Origin: Burkholderiaceae bacterium
GTDB taxonomy: Bacteria > Pseudomonadota > Gammaproteobacteria > Burkholderiales > Burkholderiaceae_F
Assembly: GCA_017646335.1 (NCBI GenBank)
Contig: JAGCMT010000058.1
Coordinates: 1 to 64,000 of the forward strand
DNA: 64,000 nt
Reading direction: 5' to 3'
Of the stretch, positions 61,555 to 64,000 are shown piece after piece (position 1 is the stretch's first letter; each line of letters begins with the position of its first letter). Below the pieces are notes generated by a model. The model worked only from the letters and a program-made list of their open reading frames with translations. It was not told the DNA's origin and did no database searches. A program made the position numbers and the translations under genes.

Positions 61555-63222
61555 ATGCTCACGCACCTTTCGCTTAAAGATTTCGTCATCGTTCGTGAAC
61601 TCAATCTCGACGTCCAGTCGGGATTGACCGTGCTTACCGGTGAAACCGGCGCCGGCAAATCCATTTTGATCGATGCTTTGGAAATGATTTTGGGCGCCCG
61701 CACCGATGTGGGCGTCATCCGCGAAGGTGCTCAAAGCACGGACTTGACCGCGATTTTCGAGGTCAATGACGACGTTGCCCATTTTTTAGCCGAAAGCGCA
61801 CTCGCTGCTGACGATCTCTTGGATCGCTCGGTCATCATTCGACGTGTCATCGATAAAAACGCTCGTTCCCGTGCTTGGATTAACGGCATCCCCGTAACGC
61901 TGACTCAAGTTCGCGCCTTGGGCGACCGTCTTTTGGACGTCCACGGACAACACGCGCACCAATCGTTGTTAAAACCGGCAAGCCAATTGGCTCTTTTGGA
62001 CACCTACGGTAACTATCCGATGGAAATTGCTGCGGTTCGTGAAGCGTTCCACGCTTGGAAAAAAGCTGCCGATGCGTTGCAAGAAGCCAAAACAAATGCT
62101 CAAAAGCTCGCCGATGAAGCCGAACGCTTGAGTTGGGTTCATGAAGAACTCTCATCCATCGATCCGAAGGAAGGCGAATGGGAAACGATCAACGCAGAAC
62201 ATAAGCGTTTGGCGAATGCGCACGACATCATCGAAGGCCTTCGTGAAGCAATCGAAACGTTGGATGCGGGTGATCGTAGCGTCGTCTCCGCTTTGGGTCG
62301 CGAAGCGGCTCACATCGATCATTTGTCTCAATACGACGAACGCTTGGCCGGCTTTGCACAACAACTCTACGAAGCACAAGCCGTTGCTGAAGATGCGCTT
62401 CGAGAATTGGAACGCTATCTGGATCGAACGGATTTGGATGAAGGTCGATTTGAAGAAATTGACGATCGTGTTTCGCTTTACTTCAACGCCGCTCGTAAGT
62501 TCCACGTCTTGCCTGAAACGCTTTATGAAAAGTACACGGAGACGTGTGAAAAGCTTCAATCCTTAGAGGCCTCTTTGGATCTCGATGCGCTCGTTGCCCA
62601 AGAAAAAGCGGCGCAATCGGCCTACATGAAGTGTGCTCGAGCCTTGTCCTTGAAACGACAAACGACAGCCAAAGCCTTAGGTGAAAAAGTGACGGCAGCC
62701 ATGCAAACGCTCGCCATGACGGGCGGCCGTTTTGAAATTGCTCTCAACACCGCAACGCCCTCCGTACACGGTGTCGAAACGTGTGAATTCTTGGTTGCAG
62801 GCCACGCCGGCGTCACGGCTCGCCCCTTAACGAAGGTTGCCTCCGGCGGTGAACTTTCTCGAATCAGTTTGGCTATTGCCGTGATCACTTCTACGGCAAC
62901 TCCTGTCGATACGCTCATCTTTGACGAAGTGGATTCCGGCGTGGGCGGCGCCGTCGCCGAAGTCGTCGGTAAACTGTTGCAAACGCTCGCCGCTGACCGA
63001 CAAGTCATGTGTGTGACCCACTTGCCGCAAGTAGCCGTTTTCGGTCATCAGCACTTGCGCGTACAAAAGCATCAAAACGGCGATTCGACTGAAAGTCGTT
63101 TGGTTGCCTTAAACGACGAGACACGCGTCGAAGAAATCGCCCGAATGTTGGGCGGTCAAACGATCACAGAAACGACAAAGGCCAACGCCGCAGAGATGCT
63201 GGCGATGGCCCATACTCGCTAA
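61555..63222 (+). CDS. recN: DNA repair protein RecN
   Basis: SMC-like ATPase of 555 residues for double-strand break repair. Walker A GETGAGKS lies at about residues 28-35. Two coiled-coil arms flank the middle (about residues 160-360). The ABC signature SGGELSR and Walker B FDEVDSGVGG follow near the C-terminus. Co-transcribed with nadK. Its stop lies only 15 bases from the convergent fur stop, with no hairpin between them. Confidence 0.96.
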   Translation: MLTHLSLKDFVIVRELNLDVQSGLTVLTGETGAGKSILIDALEMILGARTDVGVIREGAQSTDLTAIFEVNDDVAHFLAESALAADDLLDRSVIIRRVIDKNARSRAWINGIPVTLTQVRALGDRLLDVHGQHAHQSLLKPASQLALLDTYGNYPMEIAAVREAFHAWKKAADALQEAKTNAQKLADEAERLSWVHEELSSIDPKEGEWETINAEHKRLANAHDIIEGLREAIETLDAGDRSVVSALGREAAHIDHLSQYDERLAGFAQQLYEAQAVAEDALRELERYLDRTDLDEGRFEEIDDRVSLYFNAARKFHVLPETLYEKYTETCEKLQSLEASLDLDALVAQEKAAQSAYMKCARALSLKRQTTAKALGEKVTAAMQTLAMTGGRFEIALNTATPSVHGVETCEFLVAGHAGVTARPLTKVASGGELSRISLAIAVITSTATPVDTLIFDEVDSGVGGAVAEVVGKLLQTLAADRQVMCVTHLPQVAVFGHQHLRVQKHQNGDSTESRLVALNDETRVEEIARMLGGQTITETTKANAAEMLAMAHTR

Positions 63223-63237
63223 TCAAAAGGTTTTTGC

Positions 63238-63678
63238 TTAGCGGTCTTTGAGTTTTGCTTGGCAAGCAGCGCAAAGACCGTAGAGGCTCAAGGCGTGTTC
63301 ACGCAACACAAAGCCGTGACGAGCGGCAATCTCACGCTGACGACGTTCGATCTCTTCATCAACGAACTCTTCCACATGACCGCAATGCAAGCACACCAAA
63401 TGGTCATGGTGTTCGGCTTCTTCCAACTCATACAACGCATGGTCGGCATCAAAGTGGTGACGACGCAAAAGACCGGCCACTTCAAATTGCGACAACACGC
63501 GATAAACCGTAGCCAAACCCACATCGATTCCGTCATTCTTCAACAACGTGAAAACGTCTTCAGCCGACAAATGGCGTTGCCCTTGCGAAGCATGCTTTTG
63601 GAAGATGTCGAGGATCTTCATGCGAGGACCGGTCACTTTCAAACCGAGGCTTTTCAAATCGGACGAATCAATGGGCAT
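63238..63678 (-). CDS. fur: Ferric uptake regulator Fur
   Basis: A 146-residue winged-helix repressor that uses Fe(II) as corepressor. The DNA-binding domain (GPRMKILDIFQ, LATVYRVLSQFEVAGL) is followed by metal ligands in the HHDHLVCLHCGHVEEF stretch (sites with His and the first Cys pair) and the second Cys pair CAAC near the C-terminus. Position between recN and bamE is the conserved betaproteobacterial arrangement. Likely target in this window: the feoAB promoter at 1742-1798. Confidence 0.97.
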   Translation of the reverse strand: MPIDSSDLKSLGLKVTGPRMKILDIFQKHASQGQRHLSAEDVFTLLKNDGIDVGLATVYRVLSQFEVAGLLRRHHFDADHALYELEEAEHHDHLVCLHCGHVEEFVDEEIERRQREIAARHGFVLREHALSLYGLCAACQAKLKDR

Positions 63679-63790
63679 AAAAGCTCTTTCTAGTTAACAA
63701 AAAGTTGTCGTTCAACAAAGCGTAAGCGCTCCCTATAGTTTATTATTATTGGGTCGAAAAATCTGTGTTAAGTAACAACTTCATTAATTA

Positions 63791-64000
63791 TGCTCAAGAA
63801 ATGCATTCTTGCGACGAGCTCGGTCGCCATTTTGTCGCTCACCGGCTGCTCTTCCCTTAATTTCAGTATGCCGACGATCAGCATGCCGTCGATGGATTGG
63901 TTGTCTTTGCCCGATAGTGTCACGAATTGGATCGAACCGTATCGCCCTGATGTCCATCAAGGCAACCTTGTGACGAACGAGCAAATCGAACAGTTGCATG
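63791..64000 (+). CDS. bamE: Outer membrane assembly factor BamE (3' truncated by window)
   Basis: The first 70 codons of an OmlA/SmpA-family lipoprotein, open to the window end. A lipoprotein signal peptide ends in LSLTGCSS. The following mature region is Met/Ser/Pro-rich (MPTISMPSMDW), then PYRPDVHQGNLVTNEQIEQLH, of which the QGNLVTNEQIEQL core identifies BamE. BamE is a small subunit of the BAM complex that inserts beta-barrel proteins. It diverges from fur across 112 bases. Confidence 0.92.

Overview
The window reads as chromosomal housekeeping DNA of a betaproteobacterium of the order Burkholderiales, most likely a Sutterellaceae-type gut organism. This is an inference from gene order and content, not from a database match. 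Supporting orders are nadK-recN with convergent fur and divergent bamE, trxA-rho-rpmE, dnaX-ybaB-recR, rlmE divergent from yhbY with ftsH beyond it, and polA next to DUF2782-like and BPSS1780-like genes. An anaerobic or microaerobic life is suggested by FeoAB, an FNR regulator with a complete cysteine set, oxygen-independent HemN and an L-cysteine desulfidase-like enzyme. Codon choice is distinctive: Leu is mostly TTG or CTC with few CTG, and Gln is almost always CAA.

Layout. 1-8.7 kb: end of an Asp/Glu racemase gene, a beta-hydroxyacid dehydrogenase, Fur-controlled feoAB, glnS with a large internal insertion, then sbcB and a DMT permease on the minus strand. 8.7-18.8 kb: ftsH, rlmE/yhbY, greA, gmhA, and a minus-strand run qorA-lysE-GNAT-dnaX-ybaB-recR. 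18.9-27 kb: a small unknown membrane protein and a compact overlapping bcsA-bcsB-bcsZ-bcsG cellulose operon. 27.1-29.8 kb: initiator tRNA-fMet, SRP RNA, trxA, rho, and rpmE2 with a structured leader. 29.9-41.7 kb: GT39/ArnT-like protein plus MATE transporter, mutL-miaA, DedA, cysteine desulfidase-like, pgk, LOG-like and M20 genes. 41.8-52.7 kb: xseB-ispA-dxs-murB, a DMT permease, META lipoprotein, polA, DUF2782-like and BPSS1780-like genes, and sseA. 52.8-64 kb: alaS-tusA, hemN divergent from fnr-mltD, fabI, nadK-recN, fur, and the start of bamE.

How the genes fit together. Iron and oxygen control are both present: fur lies at the right end and its likely target feoAB, with two Fur-box-like palindromes over a promoter, at the left. 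fnr and hemN share an intergenic region holding two FNR-like palindromes. Envelope functions recur (murB, dxs/ispA for isoprenoid carriers, gmhA for LPS heptose, mltD, bamE, FabI). Replication and repair are well represented (dnaX, polA, recR, recN, mutL, sbcB, xseB).

The least ordinary part is the cellulose operon. It has synthase, periplasmic partner, GH8 enzyme and phosphoethanolamine transferase, but no bcsC, bcsQ, bcsE or bcsF in the window. The BcsA PilZ motif is degenerate and the residue matching the BcsZ catalytic base is Asn. Two other protein-level oddities are a roughly 98-residue insertion in GlnRS and a DNA polymerase I whose 3'-5' exonuclease site has lost its acidic residues. 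No mobile element, CRISPR array, prophage or origin was recognised, and no gene-free stretch exceeds about 300 bases.
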